Positions 1 through 11,360 of a stretch of DNA of 64,000 nucleotides are shown one piece after another. Under the pieces are notes generated by a model. That model saw only the letters and a program-made list of their open reading frames with translations, did not search any database and was not told the origin of the DNA. The DNA is from Hirsutella rhossiliensis. Taxonomy: Eukaryota; Ascomycota; Sordariomycetes; Hypocreales; Ophiocordycipitaceae. Made by a program: the position numbers and the translations under genes. Within the stretch, counting starts at the first letter, position 1. Every line of letters begins with the position of its first letter. The DNA is taken from contig NW_025408670.1 in the NCBI RefSeq assembly GCF_020360975.1, positions 1-64,000 of the forward strand, in the 5' to 3' direction.

Positions 1-321
1 ATAAAGGTAGTAAGAGATAAGACGGATATACTAGTAACGGCTAGAAAGGAGGGGAAAAACTAGTAAAAAGCTCGGTAGTTAAAAGGATATTAGTAGCTTC
101 TTTAAGTAGGATCTTCTTTATTAATTAAGATACTAGACGGGTATAAAGAAGGGCGTTAGATAAAGGAAAGAAGGATAATTAAGGTAATATAATAATTACT
201 CCCTTACCTTAATTACTACCCCTATAAGATTTAAATAGCTTAGCCCTACCTATCCGTCCCCTTACTTTTAATTTTACCTTTATATATTTTATATATACTT
301 CTTATATCTCTCTTCGCGAGA
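1..321 (+). repeat. Copia LTR, 3' part (copy 6), cut by the window edge
   Basis: This is the downstream part of the same LTR seen at 35067-35553 (+) and, reversed, at 16884-17359. It ends in CTCTCTTCGCGAGA at 321. What follows is not the Copia primer-binding site GTTATAAGCC, so it is a 3' LTR or a solo LTR in + orientation. It interrupts repeat B: the uninterrupted sequence is found again at 63162. RIP has removed nearly every CpA/TpG. Confidence 0.85.
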
Positions 322-988
322 ACTATAGGGCTACTTATAACCTTAATAAACTCGCTAACTATATATATAGTTATAATTTCTATATTAACCTTAAGACTAA
401 TAAATTTTATAATAAGTATATTAGTAATAAGACCGCCCTTTATCTTTTTTATAATATCCTTAATCCCTTTAGTTTTACTAAGGATTTAAAGGAAAAGAAG
501 AAAATTAACCTTATACTTATTTTACTTAGAAAGAGATTATATAGGTTTAATTAGCTCTTTCTTAAGTAATAATTAAATAGTCTTTACGTTCGCTTTATAG
601 TAGTCTATAGTAAGTTTACTAAGAGTAGGTAGCCTTATTTAGTCGCTATCTTTAATAGTAAAAGTTTTTCTCTTAAGGTTATATACGTTTAATTTAATAA
701 GTTAAAAGTATATTAAAATATATCTTATAAGCGCGTTTATTTTTACCATAGTAGGTCTCCCTCTTTATAATAAAGAATAGATATCTTTAACTATAAAGTA
801 AAAAATCCTATTTTTAAAGGAGGTAGGTAGTAAGAATATTTATTTTCTTACTTTATTATTTAATTATATCTTTATTTATCTTCTTTAAGGTAATAAGGGG
901 TAGGTTATTATTAAGGAAGGGTAGGAAATATTATCCCTATTTATTTAAGGAACTTTAAGTAGAAAATTTAAAAAGATAAGATAGTAAA
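322..988 (+). repeat. Repeat B, left copy
   Basis: About 667 bp matching 63162-63822 in the same orientation, with many transitions and a few indels. One + frame stays readable over several hundred bases, and its stops are mostly TAA/TAG of the kind RIP makes from CAA, CAG or TGG. It therefore looks like a degraded coding sequence; I do not recognise the protein. It sits at the distal 3' side of the minus-strand Gypsy D, so it could be an opposite-strand ORF of that element, but this is not shown. Confidence 0.6.
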
Positions 989-1467
989 TAGGGCGCTCGT
1001 AAATATCTTAGCTATTATAGTTATCCTTTAATTAGATAGTTAGACGGTGCCTTAGTTACTAGTTAGGTTTTAGCGTGCTTTTTATAATAGTTATAGATTT
1101 TTATCTTTACTACCTTTTCCTCTCTAGCTCCTTTTTACCTTCTTTTTTTCTTATTAAATTAGCGTTTTTAAGGCTATATAAAGATCCTTTTTTACTTTAC
1201 TAAGCTATAGTAGCTAAACCTTAATCGTATACCTTAGGTCTTTCTTAAGTATTTATAGTTACTCTTCTTCCTTTTCCTAGCTTTAATCCTTTTAAGGTTT
1301 ATTAAGGAGTTATTACGACTATAGTACTATTTAATCTAAGGCTTCTTTACTTAGTAAGAGTATTAAATTATTTACTTTATTTATTATTTCTTCCTTCCTC
1401 CTTTTATTAAAAGTAATCTTATCTTAAAGTAATTAATTATCTTTAATAAAGTATTATTAACCTTTCT
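989..1467. other. RIPped flank between repeat B and Gypsy C
   Basis: AT-rich sequence with no recognised domain. By position it should be the 3' end of the minus-strand Gypsy D, whose integrase C-terminus lies on the other side of the element C insertion (8446-9284). No reading frame is convincing. Confidence 0.35.
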
Positions 1468-1655
1468 TATATAAGAGTCTTTAACTATTATAAGTTATAG
1501 GCTTAGGCTATAGCCTAAGCTATATAGTTATATATAAAGGGCCGGATCCTATATATATATATATAGGCTAGCTATATATAGAAAAGCTTTATATAGCTTA
1601 TTAATATTATTTTATAAACGGTACCTATATATATACCTTTACCTACTCTATAATA
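1468..1655 (+). repeat. 5' LTR of Gypsy C
   Basis: 188 bp, matching 8260-8445. It begins TATATAAGAG (probably TG-initial before RIP) and ends ACTCTATAATA. It includes a (TA)n run near 1550-1564 that is 2 bp longer than in the 3' LTR. Its 3' end resembles that of the element E LTR, so C and E are related. Confidence 0.85.
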
Positions 1656-1679
1656 GTATAAGCTATTAACTAATAGATT

Positions 1680-4600
1680 TAATAGATATCTCCTTAAAAA
1701 GGGTACTACCTTTTTAAGGGAGAACCCCGCTACCCCTTAAGTAAATAGGAAGTATTATAGCTATCCTAGAAGTAATTAAAAGCGCGATAGCTAGTAAGAA
1801 AAATAAGGTTCTCGCTATATTAAGGGAGCTATCTATAAGACTAGCGTTAATACCTATAACCTCTATAACGCTAGTTATAGTAGCGGTACTACTAACGTAA
1901 AAGCTAATTCCTTAGCCGACTTAGGATAGTAAGCTTAAGTCCTTTTACTTCTTTCTTAGCTAGCTATAGATAAAGTTTATAATAGATAAGAAATAAGGCC
2001 TAAATAGCTATTATAATATAGCGTAGTATTTGCTCCTTTATATACTACTAGAGCCCTAGATATAGTAGATCTTTAGATTCTAAGATAAGGGCGGCCTTAA
2101 GGGTAAACGCGACCTATAGGACTTCTTTTAATACCTTATATATATATTTAGTAATATATAGGAGTAGGAGAAAGTATAAGATAAGCTATAGACCCTTAGG
2201 TAAAGGGATAGGTAGACCTTTAGCGAATTACTCTTTAACTTTAAAGAGACGCTCTTATAAGTAGTAGGAACTATAGTATAAGAAAATAGTATAAAGCTTA
2301 TATAGTTATAAAACTTAATTATACTAGCCTTATAAGAGCTACTTATCCTTATAATTATACCTACTAACTATAGTAAGTATATAAGCTAGTTAATAAAAGT
2401 AGTATAGGGCTATAAGTAAACGCTATATTTTTAATAGCTATATAATTATACGCTATATAGTAGTAATAAGATTACTGCCCCTTTATAAGAGGAATAGCTA
2501 ACTATCGATACCAATAAAGATACTTTAATATTAGCTACTTATATAGACTAAGCTAAACGTAGTAAGAAGCTATCTTTAAATATCCCTTATACTATCTTAT
2601 ACTTTAAGTAGTAAGTAAAGTAAGTAATAAGTAAGGAAATTAAGAAAAAGAAAGCTAATAGCTACTACTTATATTATAGCGCGTTTATATACTTTATATT
2701 AAAGTGCTATTTCCTTTTAGCTAAGCGGCTTATAGTAGTTTAAGTAGTAAAGATAGAACTGCTCCTTACCTTAGATAATAAAGAGGACTCTACGCCCTTA
2801 AGCGTAAAGGAAAAAAAGTAGCTTTAAAGTAAAGATAGGCTTTAAAGCCTTAATTACTAATACTAATAAAAGAGAAAAAGGAATTATCCGCCTATATAAA
2901 AAAGGAGCTTACTTTAATATAAGTTATAACTAATAACTCCTTACCTATCGCTGCTTTTATAGATAAGGGCTATTAATACTATACTATAGTTAACGAGGCG
3001 CTTATATAAGAGATATAAGTATTAGTAGAAAAGATCGCCTTAAGGTAAGTAAAAGGTGCCTTAAGCGCGATAAAAGGTATAGTAATTAGTAGTATTATAT
3101 AGCTAGCTATAAAGGTCGATAGTTACTATAAGCTTATTATAGCCTATATAATCCCTTAACTAAAGTTTCCCTTAATCTTTAGGAAACCTTAGTTATTATA
3201 TATAGAGTTATACTTAGTTCTATACTAAAAGAAGCTATAGTTTAGGCCTATATAATAATAAGTCTACTATAATAACGGTTTTATAAGTATAAGACTAAGT
3301 ATATAAGCTTTATACTTAGCCTAAGAAGTCCTTACCTTTATCTTTATAAGAATTATATAATAGGTAGAGCGGGAGGAAGGCTAAGTAGCGGCTAATATAA
3401 TAGTCTATATAGTTAGCTTAGTAAATATCGATAAAGCCCTCTAAATAAAAAAGCTAAAGTTAGCTGCTAAGCTATAGTAGTAGATACTAAAGCGCTTCTA
3501 TAACCTTCTACTACTATTTAAGTCTTAGGAAGTAAATAAGCTTAACCTATATAAGCTAGGGGTAGACTATAAGATCGTACTTTATACTAATAAGAAGGGG
3601 TAGGAACTACCTATATTATTTAGACTACTATATAGTATATTATACGCGGAGCTACTAATACTAAAGAAGACGCTAAGGGACCTTTTAAATAAGGGTTTTA
3701 TTTAAGTAAGTAGCTCTAAAGTAAGAGCACTAGTCCTATTTATATATAAACTAAGGGGTAGGATATAGTTTTATTATAACTATAGGGCCTTAAACGTAAT
3801 TATAAGGCTAGACCGCTACCCTTTACCCTTAATCTTAGATATACTCTATAACCTTTTAAAGGTAAAGTAGTTTATAAAGCTAGATATAAAATAAGTATTT
3901 TATAACGTATAGATCTTAAAGGGTAATAAGTAAAAGATAGCGTTCTATATATACTATAGCTTATTTAAGTAGCTTATAACGCCTTTTAGCTTCTTATAAG
4001 CGCCTACTACCTTTTAGTATTATATTAATAATATACTTTAAGACTTTCTTAATAAGTTCGCTTATATATATATAAATAATATCCTTATTTATATAAGTAG
4101 CTTTTATAAGGACTATATATAGAAATTATAAAGGGTCTTAAAGCGCCTTTAACTTTATAGGCTTTACCTTAACTTAAATAAGTATAAATTTAAGGTTAAA
4201 AGGGTTAAGTACTTAAGCTTTATTATCTATATAAGCGTAGGTATATAGGTAGATCCTATAAAAATATAAGCTTTCTAAGACTAAGCAGCCCTAACTATAT
4301 AAATAGGTATATAAAGCTTCCTTAAGTTTATAAACTATTATAGGATATTTATTAAGGGCTTCTCTTATATTATAATACCCTTAAATAAGATTACTAAAAA
4401 AAAGACCGCTTTTCGTTAAGGGCCTATATAAGAAGGAGCGTTCTATACGCTTAAGGACTTATTCTTATAAGCCTTAATACTACTTTAGTAAGACTTTAAC
4501 TCGTCTATATTAGTTAAAGTAGACTATAGCGGCTAGGTACTTAAAGGGACGCTTTCTTAAGAGGTAGATAAGTAAAAGTAACTAATAGCGTTTTATTCTT

Positions 4601-6640
4601 ATAAGCTAACCTTAGTAAAGTAAAATTATACTATTTATAATAAAAAGATACTAGCGATTATTAGCTACCTTAAGTAATAGTAAGTAAAGCTTTAAAGCTA
4701 TAAGAGCTTTAAAGTTCTTATAAATTATAAGAACCTTAAGTACTTTATAACCTATTAATGCCTTTTAAAGTAATAGGTCTATTAAGCGGAGTACCTCTTA
4801 TACTTTAACTTCGCGATTAAGTACTAGCTAAGGTAGGACTTTATAGTACTAAACGCGCTTTCTTAGTAAGATTAAGACTAGTTAATAAGAGCGGATATTA
4901 AAGCGCGAGACCTATAGCTTATCCTATAAAAAGCGCTATAGACTTATATAAGAGCTTCCTTAATAAGGAAGGCGCGGGGCTAATAAATAGGCGCTTCCTT
5001 ATACCCTTGCCTTAGTTTAAGGAAAAAGGATAGACCGGCCTTAAAGCGCGCGTAGTAAGGGTATTCTAAGATAAAGCTCTTTAATACTTATAGGATAGGA
5101 TATTGTCTCTTAACTATACTTATAAGAGTATACGCCGCGCCGTTAAGTCTAGTATATAATACTTAGATCTAAAGCTAAAGCTAAAGGTATAGGTAGCCGA
5201 CTATTATATAGACCTATAAGGGCACCTATATTAATAAAGGAGATAATAAGTACTAGGTATACTATATACTATAGAAGCTAAGGAGAAAGATAGACTACTA
5301 AAGCTAAATAAGTAAAATAAGCCTTAAGGGAAGCTAGTCTAACTTATATATAACTTTAGTATTATAGGTTATCTAGGCTAGTAAGGTATAATAGTAGGCC
5401 TTATAAGGGACTTTTACTAGCCCTTCTTATAGTACTATATTTATTACTTTCTTTATAACTATAATATTTATAGCTATACTAAGATCTAAAGAGTATAGCT
5501 TAAGGGGCTACTTAAATAGCTTTTAGTACCTAACTAGTTTTATATATATATATAGATAGACTTTATAACGGACCTCCTACTTACAGAGGGTGGTAACTAC
5601 TATATATAGGTAATTAAAGACTAACTTAGTAAGTCTATAATATTAAAGCTAATACTATTTATAGATATAAAGTCTTATATAGAGCGCTTCTTATAATACT
5701 AAGCTTACTTATATAGCTAGCTAGCCTTTATTATAAGCGATAAGGGATTAAATTAAAATAGCTACTTTTAATAGTACTTATACTAGCTAGTTTAGATTAT
5801 ATAGCTACTTAGTATAGTATATTACTTATAGACTAATAAAGGGCCTAAGAGGGTTAATTATAAGGTATAGGCTTACCTATAAGCTATTATAGCCTATAAC
5901 TAAGTAGACTAAGACCGGTAGCTCCTTATAGCTTAACTCGCGTTAAATAGTAAACTATATACCTTTATTAAAATAGCCCTTTTCTTTATAACGTATAGCT
6001 TCGAACTACCCTTACTAGTTCCTTTTACTATAAATATAGTAGTAAAGTAGTATAGTAATTTATTATTAAAAAGCCGCGCCTTTATATTTATATAAAAGCT
6101 ATAAGAGACTATAGATTATTATTAATCTATAATAGCCGCCGCGGTATAAGATTAAGAGCAGTATACTAATAAGACTAAGGCTCTAATAAATAGGTTTATA
6201 GTAAGAGATAAGGTATAGCTAGACCTCTATAACTATAGGTTAGTATAGCTAAAGAAGAAGCTTAACTAGCTATATATAAAGTTTATAGTATAAAGAGTTA
6301 TTAGCCTATAAGTTATAGAGCTCGATAGTCTTTTAATAAGGGTCTATAATAAGATTAATATAGACCTCTTTTACTAAGCCTCCTTTAACCTATTACTTAG
6401 ATAAGAAGTAGTAAACGCTTAACCGCTTATAATTAAGGTAAAAGAAAAGGATAAGTTTAAGGTTAAAGAAATATAAGCCGCGTACTAAAAGAGGTTTAGT
6501 AAAGGGAAACGCTAAGAGGTTCTTATTAAGTAGTATAGGTATCTTAACCTTACGTAAGAACCTATATATAAGTTTATAAAAGCTATAGCCCTTAATAAGT
6601 TTAAGGCCTTATTTAGGCTAATAAATAAAAATAATAAACT
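1680..6640 (+). pseudogene. Gypsy C gag-pol relic (Gag, RT, RNase H, integrase, chromodomain)
   Basis: Read in frame with RIP stops ignored, about 3640-4200 is a Ty3/Gypsy reverse transcriptase. It has a LLNKGFI-like start, RFYYNYRALN (from the family's DYRALN motif), YPLPLI and LDI, then an active-site block at 4060-4080 reading Y-x-N-N where the family has YMDD; GAC/GAT to AAC/AAT is the expected RIP change. RNase H follows at about 4400-4750 and integrase at about 5050-6000, including a relic of the TDG-x-SER-VN block near 5830-5860. The last part, about 6400-6620, resembles a chromodomain (VLIKWY then LTWEP). No intact frame remains. Family identity is clear; exact domain edges are approximate. 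Confidence 0.8.
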
Positions 6641-6781
6641 AATAAACTAATACTAGTAGCTTAAGCTAAGGCTATAAAGTAAATAAAGTAAAGTAAGTAG
6701 TTATAATAATATAAGCGTAATAATATAAGTAAAGATAAAAATAAAGTTTATTTTAAGGTAAAGCCTTTAAACTACTTAAAC

Positions 6782-7749
6782 CTACTCTTTATCCTTACCT
6801 TTATCGTTATCGTTATCCTTATCCTTATCTTTATCGCCCTCTTTTACTTTATTAGCGGCGGCGGCGTTCTCTAAGGCGCTTAAGCGGCCCTTTAAGCCCG
6901 CGAGCTAGTCGGTAGTAGCGGCGGCTCTAAGGGCGGTAAAGGTAAAAGGGAGGCGGCTAATAGTAGCGGTAGGGGTAGCGGTAGGCACGGCTAAGGAGAC
7001 CGCTAATAAGGTAATAAAGGTAGTATCCCTAGTACTAAGGGAGTTAATAGCGGAAGTAAAAGAGCTAAAAGAAAGGAACTTACTTAGGGACTAAGCTCTA
7101 GCGCTCGAGGGCGCGGAGATTATAGTAAGCGGCGGCGGTAGCGGTAAGGCGCTTCTTAGTAGCCCCCTATACCTACCTATACGCGCTAGCCTTTTAAGCT
7201 AACGCTATAGTAAGTAAGATAAAAGGCGCCGCCTTATAGGCATAGCTAGTATATATATATTAATAATAACTATTACTATAGTAGCGCCTAACTTAGTTAG
7301 CGTAAGGGAGCTCCTATAATATATACTATATATAAGGGGCCGCGCGGGCGGCTCTAGTCTATACTTAGCGCTTATACTTTAAGAAGTTAGCGGAAAATAG
7401 CTACTACGCTCGCTAGGTAGTAGACTTATAAGGGTAGTAGAGGCGGAGGCGGGGGTAGAGGGGCTATATATTATAGGTAGTAGCGGGGATAGCGTTATTA
7501 CCTAAAAGGGCGATATAAGGGCGGCTAGCGTAGTAAAGGTAAAGGCGGCGGCGGTAGGCGCGGTCGTAGGGGCGCGGGTAGGAGTAGTAGTAGCGGCGGA
7601 GTTATCGTTAGCCGCGCTTAGTATAGTATTAATAAATAACTCTATATGCTCTAAGAAAGATAAAAAGGGAGAGGGAGAGGTAGATATATTTACTATAGAA
7701 GTTAGTATAGTAGATCGCGGCCTTTTACTTTATAAAATAAAGGGCTTAT
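6782..7749 (-). pseudogene. Opposite-strand ORF in the 3' part of Gypsy C
   Basis: Between the chromodomain and the 3' LTR the minus strand holds one frame readable for about 320 codons, with only a handful of stops, all TAA/TAG as RIP would make. Elsewhere in this AT-rich DNA stops come every few codons. The predicted product is rich in Ser, Thr, Pro and Ala, has an alanine-rich helix-like stretch (LSALENAAAA) near its end, and ends in an acidic/lysine repeat (GDKDKDKDNDNDKGKDKE). No known domain is recognised. The plus strand of 6840-7200 is also fairly open and could encode a short coiled coil (ELIAEVKELKERN), so the coding strand is not certain. GC is locally much higher than around it. 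Confidence 0.4.
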
Positions 7750-8259
7750 TAGTTAAAGTTATTATTACTACTATTACTATTATTATTATTATAGTTATTC
7801 TTATAAGCACTTATTAATAAGGTAGCTTATATAGCTAAGAATAAACTAACGCCTTAAGTAAAGTAAAACTTACTTATTACTACTATTACTATAGTTAAAG
7901 AAGAAGGAAAAGAAAGGAAAGGAAGAAAAAGGGATGCCCTTTTATATACCCCTTAGTAAAGGAGGCTACTTAAGGCTAAGGGAATAGGTAACCTAAGGCT
8001 TATATAGGTCTAGGCCGGCCGCCGGCCGCTTAAGGGCGTATATAATAAGCCGCGCCCTTATTTATATAGCCTACTAGCTAATAAGTATAAAGCTAGGTAC
8101 TAGCTACCTAAGTTAATAAGTATAGGGATAATAAGGCTAGTAAGGCTAGTATAATTAACGAAAAAGGGTAAAGTAAAGCTAGTAGTATAAGGAGCTTAAG
8201 GCTTAATTATATAGAAGCCGTTAATAAGGTAGCGCTACGCCGCGCTAAAAGGAAGGTAT

Positions 8260-8445
8260 TATATAAGAGTCTTTAACTATTATAAGTTATAGGCTTAGGC
8301 AATAGCCTAAGCTATATAGTTATATATAAAGGGTTAGATCCTATATATATATATAGGCTAGCTATATATAAAAAAGCTCTATATAGCTTATTAATATTAT
8401 TTTATAGATAGTACTTATATATATACTTTTACTTACTTTATAATA
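8260..8445 (+). repeat. 3' LTR of Gypsy C
   Basis: 186 bp, matching 1468-1655 apart from RIP-type transitions and a 2-bp TA length difference. It directly follows a purine tract (AAAAGGAAGG) that fits a polypurine tract. Confidence 0.85.
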
Positions 8446-8488
8446 CTTTATTCTTTTTAAACTTCTTTAAATACTCTCTTAAGATTAT
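8446..8488 (-). other. Fragment of Gypsy D between two insertions
   Basis: A 43-bp remnant of D's integrase 3' region, between element C and the solo Gypsy LTR that begins at 8494. Confidence 0.45.
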
Positions 8489-8493
8489 CTTAT

Positions 8494-8957
8494 TATTACG
8501 ACTATAGCTACTAAGCCGCTAATAGTTAACTATATTAAGTACGTAATAAGGTCTAATAGATAAATAGTTAGTATAACTATTTAATAGATATAGGATTAAA
8601 GGGATCGTAGAGATCTAAGTAATTTAAGATTAATAAGATTACTACGCTTTATATAATCTAACGTTAAGGATTATAGCTAGGCCTATAATCTAAGGATAGT
8701 CTTTATAGGTATATATAGCTACTTACTTTTACTCCTTTAAATAAATAGCTCTCTAGCTTTTAATATAATTATTACGATCTTTATTATAATCTTATCTTTA
8801 ATTCTAATTACTTAATTACTTAGTTATAGTTTAGTCTATAACCTCTAACTTATTACTAACGTAATATACTTATTATTACTTAGACCACGCCCTATTATAT
8901 CTATTAATATAAACCCCTTAATAGGTTTATCCCTTAAAAATAATACTAGTCGTTATA
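8494..8957 (+). repeat. Solo LTR of the H/G Gypsy family, RIPped
   Basis: 464 bp from TATTACGAC to GTCGTTATA, flanked by a perfect 5-bp TSD CTTAT (8489-8493 and 8958-8962). Its 3' half matches the un-RIPped H LTR (TATA box, AGCTTT start of R, the ACCACGCCCT block, the GTCGT end) after allowing C-to-T and G-to-A. Its 5' half matches the G LTR (49346-49807) but not H. The TSD shows a full insertion followed by LTR-LTR recombination. Confidence 0.9.
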
Positions 8958-8962
8958 CTTAT

Positions 8963-9284
8963 TAAGTATAATTTTATTTAAAGTCTTAATCTTATATACC
9001 CTAGACTACTCTAAGCGTAATATTACTTAAAAGGGACTATTCTATCTTATTTAATATTTAGCTTACTTTCTTAGATTATTTAATTGTTTTATATTAAATA
9101 GTAAGATAAGGTCTTTAGGTTATAAGCCCTCTTTCTTTATTATATACTTATTAGCTTTATCTATTTTCTTTATTAATTAATTCCGATATCTTATTACTTT
9201 TTTCTTAGCTTCTTTTATATCTTTTTCTTTCCTTTTTAAAACTTATATATATACTTTAAATAATTCTTTTCTTATCTTTACTTT
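8963..9284 (-). pseudogene. Gypsy D integrase C-terminal relic
   Basis: On the minus strand, ignoring RIP stops, one frame reads through the end of a Gypsy integrase: a charged helix (KEKDIKEAKKKV), the PKDLILLFNIKQ stretch that matches the family's basic module, and N-x-PF reminiscent of the GPY/F module. Stops fall where CAA/CAG would have been. It continues D's pol from 11543-16878 across the element E insertion. Confidence 0.6.
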
Positions 9285-9289
9285 ATCTT

Positions 9290-9466
9290 TATAAGGGCTT
9301 TTTCCCTATATAGGCCTAGACTAAGGTCTAAGCTAAGTCTATATATAAGCGGCCTCTATACTTATATAGGCTAGGCTTATACTTCTCTTCCTTTTCTCGC
9401 TTATAAATTATTAACCTTCTTTTAATAGACTATACCTAAGCTTATACCTTTACTTACTTTATAATA
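9290..9466 (+). repeat. 5' LTR of element E
   Basis: 177 bp, starting TATAAGGGC and ending CTTTATAATA. Same length as the 3' LTR; differences are mainly transitions. Confidence 0.88.
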
Positions 9467-9599
9467 GTATAATCTACCTTTTATTTTACCCTCTTTATAT
9501 CCCTATATATAAAATAGCTATTTTTAGCTACCTTTAAAGCCGACGTTTACTTACCTAGTCTAGTTAAACCGCCCGCGCTAGTATATATATACGTAAAAT

Positions 9600-10740
9600 A
9601 TCTATACTCTTATAGTTATAAAATTAAAGCGAACGTAATACTTAGTTCGCCTAGGTAATTAAGAGCCTCTTATAATAATAGGGCTCTATACGACTAAGAG
9701 CGGTACTACTATACCTTAGTAAGTTTAACGGCTCCTTTATAGAGCTTAAGCTATAGCTACTTTATATAAAAGTAAAGCTCTATATTAATAGCGCTATAAT
9801 AAGGGATATTTACGCTTAATTCGACTATCTTTACGCGAGCCTATCTTAATACCTATAAAGGTATCTCTTACCGTTTACGCGTATTAATATAAACGGACTA
9901 GCTAACCTCTTTATAAAGCTATATACTAATTACGGCGAACCTAACGTAGCTAAGTTAGTAAGCTAAGAGCTTATAACGCTCTATTAAAAGCAGAGTAAAG
10001 CTATTTTAGCCTACCTTATATAGTTTAAAGAAGTACTTTATTAAGTAAACGTATATAGCTAGCCTAACGTAGTAAAGTATAATTACCTTATTATAAGCTT
10101 AAATATAAATTAGCGTACCTATTTAAGCGAAAGGTCTATACTATTAGATATATATACTAATCTCGTCTACCTTTTTTATAAGCTTAGTAATAATAAGTTT
10201 CTTTTTTTATTTTCTTCTATAGTATAAGAAGAGGATAATACTAGTAATACTATAGATATCTTAATCTTCGCTTTAAGGACTAAGGATAAAAAGAGGTAGT
10301 AATAGGAGGGTCGCTATATAAGCTATAGTAGTAAATCCTATTAATTTTTAAAGTACCTACGCTAAGAGGCACGGGTAAACGTACTTTAAGTAGTAAAAGG
10401 GTATATATACTAGGATAGAAAGGAGGTTAAGTATAACGATAGCGACTCTAGCGATAAGTAATCTTAGTAATGCCTTTATAGGCTTTATTAGCGTTCCCTC
10501 GCGTATAGTAGTAGCTACTATATAGATAGGACGTATACCTATAGTAACCGAAAAAGCGGCTAAGATATAAGAAGGCCTCTAATATAATATAACTATAGCG
10601 AAAGGGAGTGCTTATATAACCCTATATATAAGGGAGCGGAGCCTTATATACTAAAGTACCGTCCCTTATATTATAGTACTAAGAGCTACTACTATACGCT
10701 AATATAAGGGGGGCGGGATACTATAAGCTTACTAAAGCTA
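9600..10740 (+). pseudogene. Gag-like relic of element E with zinc knuckle
   Basis: Ignoring RIP stops, the plus strand reads as a retroelement Gag: FNGSFIELK near 9728, NYGEPNVAKLVS near 9930, then a charged region. Near 10310-10370 the spacing Y-x2-Y-x4-Y-x4-Y with SKS and FLK in between is what a C-x2-C-x4-H-x4-C knuckle becomes when TGC/TGT and CAC/CAT are RIPped to TAC/TAT. A further stretch rich in RIP-made tyrosine follows to the element X insertion and could be additional Cys/His-rich protein. Confidence 0.6.
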
Positions 10741-10745
10741 GCTAT

Positions 10746-10818
10746 TATCGCGTATACTATATACGTTAATTAACGCTGTCGCTTATATCTAATAGGCGGC
10801 TATATCTTTTTTATAATA
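10746..10818 (+). repeat. 5' LTR of miniature element X
   Basis: 73 bp, TATCGCG...ATAATA, TG...CA in form if RIP is undone at the ends. The same LTR occurs in copy Y. Confidence 0.88.
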
Positions 10819-11042
10819 GTTATAAGCCCGGGCGGAGGGGTTACCCCTCCGGGAACTTCCCGGTAACTACGCACGTACTTCTAGCTAGCCTAGCGCGTAT
10901 TACCCGAAGGCCCGTAGTTTAAGTCCCGCTAGCGTAATTAAGCGCGGTTTTAGTATAGGGCCTGCCTATATAAAAATTCCCGCTATAGTCTAGGATATCT
11001 AGGTATCCCGGGACGAATTAACCCGATATCCCTAAGGGGGTA

Positions 11043-11115
11043 TATCGCGTATACTATATACGTTAATTAACGCTATCGCTTATATCTAATAGGCGGCTAT
11101 ATCTTTTTTATAATA
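11043..11115 (+). repeat. 3' LTR of miniature element X
   Basis: 73 bp, one transition from the 5' LTR (ACGCTGTCGC versus ACGCTATCGC, a RIP-type change). Confidence 0.88.
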
Positions 11116-11360
11116 GCTATACGCCGTTCTATATACCTTTACTTCCTAGCTATAAGTACTAAAGCCCGACTCCTAGGACGCGGCCCTTACTAATAATATA
11201 GTTTATTTAAGAAGCTCGCTTAAGAGGGTATTATATATTATTTACTAATGTTTTTTCCGCGACTAAGTATATATAGTCCGCGTAAGGGTTCTATCCCTTT
11301 AAGCGCGGTATTAAGTATTATTTAAAGGCGCGCCTCTTTAAAAGCTAGGTAAGGGTATAA

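Larger units (their letters stand above)
1468..8445 (+). mobile_element. RIPped Ty3/Gypsy LTR retrotransposon C (chromodomain type)
   Basis: A 7.0-kb element with direct LTRs at 1468-1655 and 8260-8445 and a purine-rich GGAAGG stretch just before the 3' LTR. On the plus strand it carries, in order, a gag-like region, RT, RNase H, integrase and a chromodomain-like end, followed by an opposite-strand ORF. All frames are full of TAA/TAG stops typical of RIP. It is inserted into Gypsy D, separating 1467 from 8446. The flanking 5-mers do not form a clean TSD. Confidence 0.85.
10746..11115 (+). mobile_element. Miniature LTR element X (TRIM-like), 370 bp
   Basis: Two 73-bp direct repeats (10746-10818 and 11043-11115, one G/A difference) flank a 224-bp interior. 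A 5-bp TSD GCTAT lies at 10741-10745 and 11116-11120, so the repeats are LTRs of the element and not a long target duplication. The left LTR is followed at once by GTTATAAGCCCGGG, matching the Copia primer-binding site here, and the right LTR is preceded by TAAGGGGGTA, the Copia polypurine tract. There is no coding capacity. The interior starts with a GC hairpin (GGAGGGGTTACCCCTCC) and has pol III-like boxes better preserved in copy Y. Confidence 0.88.

Noticed and set aside
1461..8452. A clean 5-bp TSD around Gypsy C
   Set aside because: The best candidates (CTTTC and CTTTA) differ by a transversion and need a shifted LTR start, so no TSD is claimed.
10820..11040. CRISPR array or telomere repeats in the repeated short blocks
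   Set aside because: No regular spacer-repeat pattern and no TTAGGG tandem runs; the repeats are LTRs and dispersed elements.
10746..11116. Reading the 74-bp direct repeats around the X interior as a very long target-site duplication of a SINE
   Set aside because: X and Y have the same repeats but different outer flanks, and a proper 5-bp TSD lies just outside each (GCTAT, ATTTC; GTAAT for Z). The repeats are LTRs.
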